Made by a program: the position numbers and the translations under genes. DNA of 64,000 bases from Larix kaempferi (lineage: Eukaryota > Streptophyta > Pinopsida > Pinales > Pinaceae). Below are positions 24,311 through 36,381 of the stretch, piece by piece. The stretch is from positions 310,001 through 374,000 of the forward strand of contig BSBM01001937.1 of assembly GCA_027924585.1 (NCBI GenBank). Direction: 5' to 3'. The notes beneath the pieces are model-generated. The model did not search any database. It had not been told where the DNA came from and was given only the letters and a program-made list of their open reading frames with translations. Each line of letters starts with the position of its first letter. The first letter of the stretch is position 1.

Positions 24311-25828
24311 CACTTATAGAGTAATATAGGGAACCCAAGAGTAGAAGGTTGCATGATATTTGTTGGGAAACAAACACTTTATAAAAATTGAAAGTGATAT
24401 CTCTATTTTTCTCTCAAATAGGTGAATAATAGAATGGATATGCCTTTTATTTCCCATAACGGTCTTTTGTCAGGTTCCTATAAATGTAGAGTATTGTTGG
24501 CCAGAGGTCAGCCCTTATACTATTGCTTTTCCATTTCGCCTCTTGGCGTGTTGGGTAACAATATACAAAGCTAGTATGGGGGATTATTGGTGCAGCTATA
24601 TCCACTAGTGTCAGCTTTTGGGTGAATGTTGTGCTAATGATACCGTATATTAAATTTAGTGGGTATAAAAAAAACTTGGTTGGGATTCTCCAAGAACCGT
24701 GTTTATGGGATCAAGCTCTTTGTCAAAATTTTGATCCCTTCTATCATGATCTAGTATGGTTTAATGCTCATTTGTAATTGCAATTATATGCTTATATTGA
24801 CTTCTTTAATCCACGCTTTATTATGATAAAGTAGTTTATTGTTATAGTCATGTTTTGTAGTGCTTCTTTTGTTATTATTGTGAGCTGAATTCACAAGTTG
24901 ATGCAAGTAATAGGGCTTGCTAAATTTAAGGAGTTGTGTTATTTTATGTGTGGCATTGGATTGACAATTAAGTTAATCAAACCAATTTTTGCAAGTTGTC
25001 TTGTTGGAGATAGTATAGTCCATCAAGGAGAATAAACTTTAATATGCATGCATTATGGAGTTAGTATAAGATCCAAATGGATAAGTTGCGAATGCATGAA
25101 TGAAGTTAAGGGCAAATACCTCGAAAAAACAAGCTTGAATTGAAACTATAGTAATATTGTTATAGTGGACCCAAGCTAATGTTTAGCTTCATGAATAATG
25201 GGATGATAATCTGGAATGAATTTTGTATAGGATTTGACACTAATATCATCCCATGATGAATACTAGCTTGTAATTTCTGAACATAAATCAAGTAGCTTAT
25301 TGGAAACATGAGGAAGAGTGTATGCGTGTGTCTACACCTTAGAATTTTTATGGGACAGAGATGACACTTCCTTTGAAACTCCATAATTTATGCCTAGATT
25401 ATTTTGCAAAATCTAAAATCTATCTTTTGACCCTGAGCAGAAACTGTATGCAGAATGGAGAGGTGTACCTTAGATATAAAACATATTTTTACATATGTTA
25501 AGGAATGCTTTGGATGAAGAGCATTATACTATAAAACAAACATCAGTCACACTTGTGTACCCAAGTAGATAGGTGTATGTCAAATGCTCTTGAAAGATTC
25601 CATGTCAATGGAAGAAAATTAAATATTTGTGTAGTCATTGGTATTCAAGGAAGTAATATAACCATTTTGAGTCAGTATTGAAAAGACTGGGATTCACCGA
25701 TGATAAATTATAAGAAAATATAAGATAATTTTATTAATACTCAAAGAATTGGCACAAAGTTGGTTAATGGAACTCAAAAGTATAGCCAATGTGAATACAT
25801 AAAAGTGCAAAAGCAACTCCTATCACTT
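24311..25828. other. Unassigned region
   Basis: No recognisable coding domain, LTR pair or strong repeat seen on either strand. Confidence 0.4.
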
Positions 25829-27400
25829 TGTAATGTAACTATTTCACTATCACGTCCCCTCCCATCATCCCAGTGCAATGGAGAGAACGTGATGCTAAAA
25901 CTGGGCATCTGGCCCCATGATTACTAACAAAATTCATTGGAAATAAATGTAAGAAACACAACGGAAGTAAATTCAACTACACATATATCATACATTCAAG
26001 ATATTCATGATAGATATCAAATAAATACATTACAGAGTTAACACAAGAGAGTACTTATCTTAAAAGAAAGTAGTCCCAAGCAACTGGCTATGCAACTGCA
26101 ACGTTCCACCCAACCATAGGCCAGTTGTGCTCATCAATCTCTCAACACAACTACCACCCCTGAGCTGGGCATGATCTCTACAAGGAAAAAGGGAACAACA
26201 GGATCACACATAGCCAAATATACACCAAAATCAGCCAAGCCAATCCACAATTGGGTTTATCAGGTTGCTAAGGAAATGGAGGGAATGAATTGCTAAGCTA
26301 GTGGACTCAACCATAGAGCTATGGATACCTCTACAAGATCTATCTAGCTTGGTACCCACAATGCCTACACACCCAACCCAAGGAAGTATTCCCTTCACTA
26401 CTACATAGTCCCTCGGGCCATACCTTCCATTCTAGTGTTGTTCAAGGTGTGCATAGAAGAGAAACCAACCCTTTTGATCTTGTTGAGAGGTTACCCCTCA
26501 CTAGGTTTATAAAGCCAATTCTGGTCCTCTTCCACTCCTAAATTATTTCTCACAAGTTCAAACCAAAACAGGGATGCACACAACAGCAAAATCACAAGTG
26601 TTCGGTATGAAGAAAAATGTGGGAAACCAAAAACGAACTGGTAGGTAGGGAATTCAACCCTGGGGAAGCAAATTCGTTTTCAGAAAACGTTCATGGGCAT
26701 TCAAGGAGCAGGAACGACCTCTATAATCCCCCAAATCATGACTCCCTTCGTCCCAACCACTATGTAATACAAAAACGAGCTCACAGCTATGGGAAATGCA
26801 GGAAAATGATGGAAAACATGAAGGAGAAAGTCCCAGCTAGCTCAGACTGCATGAGAGAGCCAAGACCATGGGTGAAGAATGGCTTTGGGAAACATTTTGT
26901 GGGTGTTTTCTTTCCCAAGAAGCAAAAATACATTTTTCCAGGTTGATGGCTTTCCCATACACTAAATTGGCTGCCATACCTCTCCATTCCCAAGGCATTA
27001 ACTACCTCTACCAACTCTTGGAAGAATTAAATGATTGGGTGCATAAGTCAAAATAGATAGTTGAGGGTTTATGGGTTCATTCATTGACATTTGGCTTAAC
27101 ACCATTGGCTCAAGGGTTTGAATAATTTGCCTCCCTCTTCCTTGTAGAATCATGCCCCCATCTCTTGTTGCATTGCATAGCCAGTTGTGGGTATTTCATT
27201 AAAATTCATATTTACATGATGTCTTAATTTCTATTGTGCATAGCTAGCACAAGAACCATATGCATCGATTTTTAATTGCCAATACATAAAACGCTAAATC
27301 AATGGCGGGGCCTTGCCCTTGAGCTCCTCACCATGATTTAATAACGATATTTACATCATTTACAATTTTAATGCAATAGGGTCAAAATCGGGATATTACA
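25829..27400 (-). mobile_element. Candidate solo LTR, Gypsy style
   Basis: The right edge reads on the minus strand TGTAATATCCCGATTTTGAC, a form often seen at plant Gypsy LTR starts. A plausible left edge TGTAATG at 25829 gives a matching ...CATTACA end. Flanks both contain AAGTGA on the minus strand but at slightly different offsets, so the target duplication is not clean. A 109-codon plus frame inside (26617-26946) has no known motif. Tentative. Confidence 0.32.
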
Positions 27401-28044
27401 TTCACTTACTCACCATATAGGGTCTAATGGTCTAATATTAATTCAAGAGTGGAAACATTTCATTTTCCGCAAAATAAATGTCCATTAAACAAGGAAGTTG
27501 TTCATCCAAGAAACTCTAGTATTAAAAAATTGAGAACATAGATATGAATTTGAATCTGCGAACTCCAAAGGAGGATACTCAACAACCGCACTAAAACATA
27601 ATCTAAGAAATGGGCATGCCCCAACATAATAACTGAGTTTGACAACAAATTTACTCCATACATGATCTTCGACATATGCTTGGGAAACTTAATGTTCTTA
27701 TTAACAAGATTCTTGTAGTTTTGACTCTATCCCTTTCAAATAGTTTCACATCGAGTATTGTGTTAATACATGTTGATTGAATATGTGTGAGAAACAAATA
27801 TAGTTGTCCCAACTTGCATGGAAATGATGGCAAGACTGTTAAGTAAGATAGCTCATCGGATCAACAATGGAGTTAACAACAACTATATCAAACAAGGGGG
27901 GATGTAGAGCAGCAATTCCCTGCCAAAAAGTAAAAAGTTGGAGAACGTTCATTGTACATGGAAGCTATATTATGATACAACTAATGAGATCATTGTTATT
28001 AGTGGAAAAGACCAATAGATAAAGAGAAAACTGACCTTGTGCAT

Positions 28045-28165
28045 ATCCAGCGGGGCTACCTACTGTGTTGGTACCTAAGAAGGATGCAACCCAAAGAATG
28101 TGCATTGACTATTGTGCCCTGAACAAGATTATGTTTAATAATATGTATCCATTTCCTGGCATAGA
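28045..28165 (+). pseudogene. Ty3/Gypsy reverse transcriptase scrap
   Basis: About 37 codons in one frame read TVLVPKKDATQRMCIDYCAL followed by NKIMFNNMYPFPGIDYL. This is the start of the Gypsy RT fingers domain (family pattern VPKKDG, R-x-CVDYRALN, YPLPRID). The homology fades after 28165. It is an isolated fragment; no matching LTRs were tied to it. Confidence 0.75.
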
Positions 28166-28301
28166 TTATTTGCTTTAAATATAATAAGCTACCAAGTATT
28201 CGAGGTATGGATGCGTGAGTTAGTTGTATCTGGGAGGTTAGGGAAATGTAGCCACCCTTGATAGATTAGAAAGACAGAAGGAAAGCTTATGAGGGGGTGC
28301 C

Positions 28302-28412
28302 CATAGAGGGATTATGTTTATTTATGCCTTGAGCTAAGTGACTGGTTTTCTGTCCCCCTCATAGAGAGGGATTATGGTTATTTTTTCCTTGAGCTAAGTG
28401 ATTGGTTTTCTA
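28302..28412. repeat. Two-copy tandem duplication, about 58-bp period
   Basis: CATAGAGGGATTATG at 28302 and CATAGAGAGGGATTATG at 28360, both leading to CCTTGAGCTAAGTGA(C/T)TGG and TTTTCT. Confidence 0.8.
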
Positions 28413-28679
28413 GATTATGATTTTTGGCAGAGGATTTGTAAAAACTAGATATGGTTCAAACTTGTGGTATACCTTTTGGCTCTATCAATCACACACCTGA
28501 GGGTTTGAGACGTCCTTTGGATTTTCCATTTGTCATCAATTTTAGTAACAAATAGCTCAAGAAATTGAGCAAAACATGGACCCGCCAACATGGACCCATT
28601 TGCAACTTTTGGAAATTCAGGCTGATTGTTCCCAATTCACAAGCACATAATTTAAAATAATTTAACAGGCCAAATCGTG

Positions 28680-28723
28680 AAGTGTCTCATAGTAGAGTAT
28701 GAAGTGTCTCGTAGTAGAGTATC
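28680..28723. repeat. Two-copy tandem repeat, 22 bp
   Basis: GAAGTGTCTC(A/G)TAGTAGAGTAT occurs twice back to back with one difference. Confidence 0.85.
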
Positions 28724-28943
28724 TTGTATTTGGAGACTATATGCCACCTAGTGTGGTTGAGATTTCCTGCTAGGCGATCCAGTCGATTTCTACTGACCCT
28801 GATTAGGAACTCTAGTAGGATGTGTAGTTTTATTAGTATTCATCGTTGGGCAGTTCATATATATTTTTCTACACTGTCATAAATTTAGCACTTTATATAT
28901 TTATTTAATACACAATAATCGATGGCCAAATAAACAATCCAAG

Positions 28944-29195
28944 TGTCCCGACCATTGCAATCAAATGTGCAATTGTAAGTTATTCTTTGGTTCAGGTATG
29001 TTTCGGAATGTCCCCCTCTTTAACTAATTGTTTGGTGTCTACATCTAATGAGAATAATTGGTTGTTTGGTAAAATAATCATTTCATGTTTTCATTTGTTG
29101 TTAATTGGATAGGATTATAAATTTCGTCAAATAATTTTTATAGTTTTAGATGTATATTATGTACATTTATTTATTACGAACATTTGGGTATTACA
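28944..29195 (+). mobile_element. Candidate Gypsy 5' LTR ending at a tRNA-Met primer site
   Basis: A possible start TGTCCCGACC at 28944 and an end GGGTATTACA at 29195, directly followed by TTATGGTATAGAGC. The latter is close to the plant initiator-Met tRNA primer-binding sequence TGGTATCAGAGC, with one base missing. The LTR end plus PBS junction is the strong part; the start is a guess. No second LTR or coding region downstream was recognised. Confidence 0.42.
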
Positions 29196-29198
29196 TTA

Positions 29199-29209
29199 TG
29201 GTATAGAGC
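29199..29209 (+). other. Primer-binding-site-like sequence, tRNA-iMet type
   Basis: TGGTATAGAGC, one base short of the usual TGGTATCAGAGC, located three bases after a TTACA LTR-type end. Degenerate but well placed. Confidence 0.5.
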
Positions 29210-31080
29210 TAGGTTGATTCTAATATTAGGACCTAGGGTTGGAAAGAAAATATTTATTTATTTATTTTCCTTAATTTTTATTATGTTAAATTTATTGGTT
29301 ATTCCTTCTTATTCATGTGTAAAGTTCTTAACTCTGCTTATTATTTGAAACTTGTTTATTATTCACTTGTGAATTTGTCTATTATGTCAAGTCACTTTGC
29401 AATAATATTTTTAATTTTCTAACAAGAAAATAGTTATAAATGTATATCCAACTAAGATCTACCAACAAAACCGGTCTCATTGTAACACTACTCAAATGGA
29501 ACTAGCCCAAAATCTCTCATTCAGAACACTCGTGTAGCTTTTATAAAAATAAATAAATTCTATTAATAATTGATAATTGTGTTATAATGTTGTGTCTAAA
29601 ATTCTAGTATTATTTGATAATAGTAAAGTTGTTTTGAAATTTTAACGTGAGACGATAATTATTCAATTTAATTGTATAGTTTATGGCCAAAAGGCAGTAG
29701 GTTGGTTTTGCTTAGTTAAACCCAGAACATAAAACCCATCCTGTAGTATAAGTGATTCAGTGGGATGTATTGAATATCTCATATGATATTTTGGAAATTA
29801 TACTTTGATGTCCATTTCCAGACTTCATGAATATCTCTCACTTTCTCTCTCATGGCGCAAGTGCAGCCCTTGATAAGTTGACAATGCTAGTTATGATGGA
29901 GAGTTTGTGGATGTGATGCTTTTTACAAACAATTTTAGTACATTAGTATCCCAAACCAAAGAAAAGGCGAGCACATTCATGGTTGAGCTCAAGGAGCACA
30001 ATTGGGATTTTTAGATGATAGTATGCCCAAGACGTTGTTTGAGAGCTCTCCATATGACTCCGTTGCCATTTTTAGTTCCCATATTGTCGAATCTCCGACC
30101 ACCTGCCAGGCCTGTTGGCATGCTACATTAACTTTTCTTTTGTGTTGTGTTGCATTAACTTGCCTGTCTTTGTGGTAATGTGACCTTCTCAAGGTGGTAC
30201 ACCATACACCTTTATAGTGTAGGCATGGAGAACTTCCTTACTCATCTTTATAGGTTGAGATTTCAATTAATAACGAGCTTATCAAGCGCTAAGCCGTTCC
30301 TGTGGAAACCTAGGCTTCCTAAAGACACAAAAAGCAGGATGTCTTGTCAGATTCATCCATACCGTCGGTTAAATACATAAGCTTATTCAAATCAACCTAT
30401 TAATATACAGAAGACATTCTCATAGAACATTGTTTTTTGTTTCCACGCGGCTATCAACCCTCTAAGTCATTGGAATATGTGAATTTCTGCGGCGTTGAAA
30501 AATGGGAAGATCAGATGAAATTTTTGTGAATAACACCTATATGAGTAACTGTTGTGAATAGGGCTTTGAGTAAACCAAAAACAAAGTCATGCCACTACCA
30601 GGTTGATGCCATGCACCCGTTGAGATGTTAAAACAAATTCATGCCACTGCCAGGTTGATGCCATGCACCCGTTGAGATGTTAAAACCATGCAACTGATAG
30701 CAGCATGCCACCTTCACATGTATTTCTATTTGCTTTACACAGAAATGTGGTTCCAGTGGGACGTTTGTGGTGACCATTGCTCCATAGGTCGGTGACGATC
30801 ATGTCTACCAGATTCCTGATCTAGAAGGGCCTTTGGTCACCGCTATCATCACTAGTACAAGCTCCCCCTCTAAATATTACAATGATGCAGGGGTCTTAGG
30901 ATTCTACAAGGCCCCATATATATTAACAAATGCATAATCAATTAAAAGGTTAAAATAAATCGATTTCAGTTATAAGAATAGTAATCGTTTTGTTATCCCA
31001 TCAAGGATTACGATTATAGGTTTAGATTTTTATTAGATCCAAAGTTAAAATATTAGCTATTGATTTAAATTGTTTTTCCA
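29210..31080. other. Unassigned region with a 52-bp duplication
   Basis: No domain recognised. Contains the two-copy repeat at 30588-30691. Confidence 0.4.
30588..30691. repeat. Two-copy tandem duplication, 52 bp
   Basis: 30588-30639 and 30640-30691, both CATGCCACT(A/G)CCAGG then TTGATGCCATGCACCCGTTG. Nearly identical. Confidence 0.9.
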
Positions 31081-31109
31081 TTAGGTCAAGGATTACCATT
31101 CTAGCCTCA

Positions 31110-31645
31110 GTGACAGCGGCGCGTATTTCTATCCTGAAGATGGCACCCATAAGAAATCGAAATCAAGAGAAGGGATTAAAATTCAAAGATCTAGCAGTGT
31201 TCTATGTAATTCCCCCTACCGAGATGGAAGGGTTTTCTCTTTCAAGCAGCGTAACTGTAACCGCAGATACGGGGAGTAAAATCTCTGATGTGGTTAAAGG
31301 AGAGATGCCTAAAACAAGAAGTCAGTGCAATATTTTGAAGAGCACGGATCCAGACCATAAAGAGAAAAAGTTGTTGGAGATGCAAAGAATGAAAAGAGCA
31401 GAAACAGTACAAAAAATGTAACAGATTACACATGCATGATATGCAAGGACCCATTCCCGAATCTTCAGTCCTTGAGAGGTCATTCCGAAATATATGGAAA
31501 ATCTGGGAAAGCAGGTTTTAAACGTTGTTGGAAGAAGTTCAGAAGTCTGTCTGAAATTATGAAGACAACTGATTTACAGCAAAAAGAGAGAAGTGTTGAG
31601 TTACAACGAGGAAACACGGACAAGAGGGGCAGGAATAAAGTATAA
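31110..31645 (+). pseudogene. Broken frame with a C2H2-like zinc-finger remnant
   Basis: A 103-codon Lys/Glu-rich frame (31110-31421) ends at a run of A. A second frame then carries YTCMICKDPFPNLQSLRGHS near 31426-31485. This fits a C2H2 finger up to its first His (C-x2-C, F, L, H), and QSLRGH resembles the QALGGH-type helix of plant fingers, but the expected second His is replaced (EIYGK follows). A one-base slip in the A run would join the two frames. It could also be two exons or chance; no expression evidence is available. Confidence 0.35.
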
Positions 31646-34547
31646 TTGCAGGCCAAGGGAACAAACGCACCACCGTCAAACCTGGTCAACTCATCCCTAA
31701 AAAGGGTATTTATACTGCATAGTGTAGCCCTAGATTGTCCCCAGCAGTGTGGTCTAAGCCATGAGAAACTCTGGTCTTATATGTTGGTCAACTTTTGGTT
31801 TTAGATGATGCAAATGTTGTTATGATGATTTTTCTTCACAATAATGGGTAATGTTTGTGAATTTTTTACATAGTTTTAAATTTTGATAGTAGGTCTCGAT
31901 GTTTACGGGTCTCTCTTCACATTTCTTGTAGAGACATAAAATGCAAAGATCCCACACTTACAACACTCTGGTCGAGAGCGGTTCTCAACAATCTTTGCAA
32001 CTCGTCTCCACAATGGGTGGTCGTTGATCCAGCAACTCCACTCTGCGATTGCCTTTACACAGGTCTCAGCAGAAAGGGTTTATCTCATTCTCCATGCGAT
32101 CAAGGACAACTCGAGTCTCAAAATGTGTGGTCATTTCTCCAAGCGGACATAAGCAAACAAATGGACATCGCCCAGTAGAGAGGGTGTTCACGCAACCTTG
32201 GGCAAGAGAGATGTTGGTCTGCAGTTCTCAGAGCTTCAAAGAATGATGAGAAACGTAGAGCCAAAAATGGTAGTATGACCCTTATTAGGCCCTCTTTCTC
32301 ATCGCCATAACGTTTTTCTGGTGAAGTCGAGTCCACAAATTCTCACCTACAGAACTTGCACCATTGCCGCGTTTTTCCTGAGGATCCACAGCAGAGTTGG
32401 GGGCGTAGGAATGTATACCAACATGTTGTAGAGTCATTACAGATTGTTTGTGCGATAGTTATAACAACACTATGTGGATTCATTATGGAACAAAGTTGCA
32501 GCTCCATTATATTCACTATCTAGTGTTGCCCCTGATTCCCGACGCCCATAAATCTGCACCGTTATTGTTGGCGACGTGTTGCGTGGAGGAAACAGGCATC
32601 AAGCATAACCCTCGTCTCCGAAGGTCACATTTGGCTAAATCATCCCCTTTTCCTTCCTGCTGCAAGAATATCTATCATCAGACAAAGGTTTCATTAAAAT
32701 TTAAAAAAATGCCAGAATTTAGATGCAGCATTTAGGTTATCGAACGACATGCAATGTACTCGATTTTGGCCTATAGGAATGCCTTTCAGATATGGTGTGC
32801 TCAGTACCTACAGCAATGGATTTAGTAAGAATGAACAGTTGGTGTGTAGCCTCACAGTAAATAACTTCAATCGAAAGTTTTTTTTAAAGACTTGCTGCTG
32901 AAATTGATAAAAATGCTCAAATTTTAGAGAATTTGTGAACTTAGAAGCTAACCTTTAAGGAAGAGTATAAGGTTCGAGTTATCTTGCTTGCAGCATTCCC
33001 AGGGCCAGCATTATCGCCATTTTGTATTGCATAACTCATTCTCTTTTTCTCTGGGACCTCTTCTTCTGTTTTTTCCAGTGGTCTCTGAATCAAACACAAA
33101 ACTCTTGACAATAGTAAACAATAACAATAAACAGCTGTTAAAGATTACGGTTCCTGAAACAAGGAGATTAAAGGTCTGCATTCTGGATTGGGAGACACAT
33201 TACAAGCATGCAGTTGGAGGGCATGCATGACATGCAGGTGGAGGACAGTAGCAGTTCAAGTCCTCGTACACTGGCATGCCTTGAATAGAGGCCAAATAAG
33301 GCTCCCAAATACTTAATTGGCGACAACACAAAATAATACCAAAAACATTAGGTTAAAACGTTTTGGTTTTTGTGCCTAACTAATACTAATGGAGGAAATT
33401 GATTCTAAATATATTTTTTAATTTAAAGATTATTCTAACTAATTAAAAATTAAAATGATCCATACTTATTTGATGTCGTGCATTCTTTTTTGTTGTTTAC
33501 GTTCATTCTATTAATATTTGCACATAAAATTAGAAATGACATTTGCATCTTTACAATCTCTCAAGACTATAAATATCTCTCAAATATCTAAATGTATCTC
33601 TCAGATTTGGAGTTTTGTATCATTCCTTTGCGTTGAGGCTCGGTGCGTGTGGGCTCTCCCACGATGGTGTGTTATTAATACTTCATGCTATTGTTAGCTT
33701 GTTTCTTGGCCGTAATATATATTCATAAATATATTCTTTGAATTTTGAACGTATTTGAATCATGGCGAGTGCATTAAGGAGCTTCATGTGTAAAGTTGAC
33801 CTAGCACCTTTTTGGTGATGGTGAGCTGCCATTCAATGGTGTTTGAAGATTGATATAAAGACTCTTGCTAAATTGCGTGGACTCTCTCTTCGTGAGAACA
33901 AGACTGTTAAAGAGTGTGTGATGTTGCGACCTCTCGGTGGAGAGGCATAGAAATGTCTCCTTTAAAAGGATCACTAGATCCCCATCATTATTATGTTGAG
34001 TTGTGATTTTTGTATGGTGAAATGAAACATTGAAGACCGCGACCTTGATATTTTTTTATGACAGCAACCTTAATACTTCTTCAAAGCTATGACCTTGACA
34101 TTTTTTTGAAGCTGCGAGTAGGAGGGAAACCCTAGCACTATTTATTTGTTGTTGTGTTGCATAACTGCATGGAGCTGCATTGATGACCATTTTTGGAAGA
34201 GATGAGTTGATTCTTCAACTGCACGGAGTTGCGTTCTCTGACTAGTATCAATTTTTATTTTGTTTAAGTGGTTTGAGTTTTGCACATACATTGTTTTCTG
34301 GTGAAGCTAGAGGTCATTTATTTCCACTCTTGGTTGATGGAAATCAAGCATGTAAATGGCATGACATGTTTGTCATACTTGCACATGAGATATACATATT
34401 TTTTACATGTAATTTTTTATGTAAAGAACTCTTGCAAAGACTCAGACCTGCACTGTGTAGAATAGTCCACCCAGTTTTTGAAGAAGAGATCATCAATTTA
34501 TTACATTATTTTTTGTAAATTAGGTAGCGTAGAATTTAAGACTTGCA
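31646..34547. other. Unassigned region left of the Copia element
   Basis: Several frames of 60-95 codons but no recognisable motif. A TATA-like ACTATAAATATCTC near 33568 with TCTCTC-rich sequence after it could be a promoter or LTR fragment. The 5' half of the Copia element lying right of 41.3 kb is not found here. Confidence 0.35.
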
Positions 34548-35177
34548 TGTTAGTTTTTCATCATTTAATTCAATAGATCTAGGATCCTAATTGAAAGAAC
34601 AACATGTACAGCATATCAAGCATAAGAGACAAGAGACAAGAGACACAAAACATTTCACCGGGGAAAACCAAGAAGGTGAAAAACCCCACAACTTCCTTAG
34701 AGATAGAATAAGCATCAATACAAGGATCACCATGATCAAACCCAAGAGATAGATATCTTCAGGAGCATACTCCTCCTCCACTTGTGCGCACTCCTCCTCT
34801 CTCTCACTAATGCAAAGTGAGTGAATGGGAGAATGTGTAAAATGAGAGAGACACACTCTCTATTTATACACTACTTCACTTGTCTTTTAACTTTAGCTAG
34901 GTCGGCCCCAACTTAACCACTTAACATAATGTTGACTGGGCCGACCCCCACTGGGGTGGTCTAATAACCCTTTAACCCACATGACTCATACAGGTCCGAC
35001 CCCATCAAGGTGGTCTAATAACCCATCAAGTATAAGTTACAACACTTACAATATAACTTGCGACACTTGCAAGTACAACTGACGACACTTCCAATCAGAG
35101 GAATAATACATCTTCGTTGGGGATACAATAATACAATATACAAGTGAATATCTTCCGAAGTTACAAATACATCAACA
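34548..35177 (-). repeat. 3' LTR of the minus-strand Copia element
   Basis: Begins TGTTAGTTTTTCATC and ends CATCAACA on the plus strand. A minus-strand TATAAATA lies at 34861-34868. It is the downstream LTR of the element because the polypurine tract abuts it. Confidence 0.92.
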
Positions 35178-35190
35178 CTCCCTCTTAACT
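35178..35190 (-). other. Polypurine tract of the Copia element
   Basis: Plus-strand CTCCCTCTTAA is TTAAGAGGGAG on the element strand, directly preceding the 3' LTR. Expected primer for plus-strand DNA synthesis. Confidence 0.75.
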
Positions 35191-35470
35191 AGGAAGGTGT
35201 TCTCTTGACACAAGTCATCAATACATATAGGCACAAGTCTTCAATTCTGGAGCTGGATCATTGTCACTGGATCACGGAGCATCATCATCACTACTGCTGC
35301 ACTCAACATCTCGATCACTAGACTATCTCTGAATTCTTCTCGTCGTAGGAAGTTCTACAAATCCAACCCCTTTTCATGCTGGATTTAGGCCCACCACCTA
35401 TAGGTCTTCATCAACACTGGCCATACTGTGGATCCCAGGACTACTTACGTGCGTCAACAAAACCTCGAAA

Positions 35471-35950
35471 GAGCATCCCAGGACTAATTACGAGCTTACT
35501 GCTCAACCTATCGGATCTCCCAGGATATTTTACATGTTTACTGTCACAAAACCTTAAAAGAGTGTCTTGCATCCTGCAAGAACTCTAAAGAGCATCCCAG
35601 GACTGATTACGAGCTTACTGCTCAACCTATCGGATCTCTAGGACTGATTATATGTGACCTCCATACCAAAAAACCTTTAAAGAGCGTCTTGCAACCTACA
35701 AGTACTCTAAAGAGCATCCCATGAGTGATTACGAGCTTACTGCTCAACCTATCGGATCTCTAGGGCTGATTGCATGTGGTTAGGCAAAACCTTTAAAGAG
35801 CGTCTTACAACCTGCAAGTACTCTAAAGAGCATCCCAAGACTGATTACGAGATTACTACTCAACCTATCGGATCTCTAGGGCTTATTACATGCCTCTAGT
35901 AGCAAAACCTCGAAAGAGCATCCTACCTCAGACTATAGGATCTCCCAGGA
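35471..35950. repeat. Tandem array, four ~119-bp units plus a partial
   Basis: GAGCATCCCA recurs at 35471, 35590, 35712 and 35828 (spacings 119, 122, 116), followed each time by ATTACGAG(C/A)TTACT(G/A)CTCAAC and CTATCGGATCTC; a shortened fifth unit starts near 35916. Units hold a second motif (AAAGAGCGTCTTGCAACCTG). The array lies between RNase H and the 3' LTR, outside any open frame. Confidence 0.9.
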
Positions 35951-35984
35951 TATTTTCTATGCTACATGCACAACTTGTCCACGA

Positions 35985-36270
35985 CCACGAAGTATCATCC
36001 TGATACTCATGATCATACTGATCATCATCATACCGTACATCATCCTAATTCACATCATCATCGCATGATCATCCTGATCATCTTCACTGCATCGTCATGA
36101 TGCATATAATCATCGCATGATCATCCTGATCATCGTCACTGCATCATCCTGATGCATATCATCACACATGACCCAACTGATCATGTAAAGCATCCACCTG
36201 ATGCATATCATCACATGTGATAATCTTGATCAACATCATGCGGAACATCATCTAGAGCATCGTCCTGATG
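35985..36270. repeat. Imperfect ATC/GAT-rich palindromic array
   Basis: Repeated short modules such as GCATGATCATCCTGATCATC (twice, near 36063 and 36115), TGATGCATATCATCAC and TGATCA palindromes. Not a simple microsatellite: units of about 20-50 bp recur with variation. Part of the 3' non-coding region of the Copia element. Confidence 0.75.
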
Positions 36271-36381
36271 CTCATCACACAGCGCTTACATCCACAGCCA
36301 TGGGAAGGATCCTCCTACCACGATGCTTGGAATGGCTCTAGAAAATGTGTCCCATCACTTCTTCCTCGAAGTATCTTCTAT

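Noticed and set aside
35471-35950. CRISPR-like array
   Set aside because: Units are ~119 bp with diverged repeats and no unique spacers, inside a plant retrotransposon.
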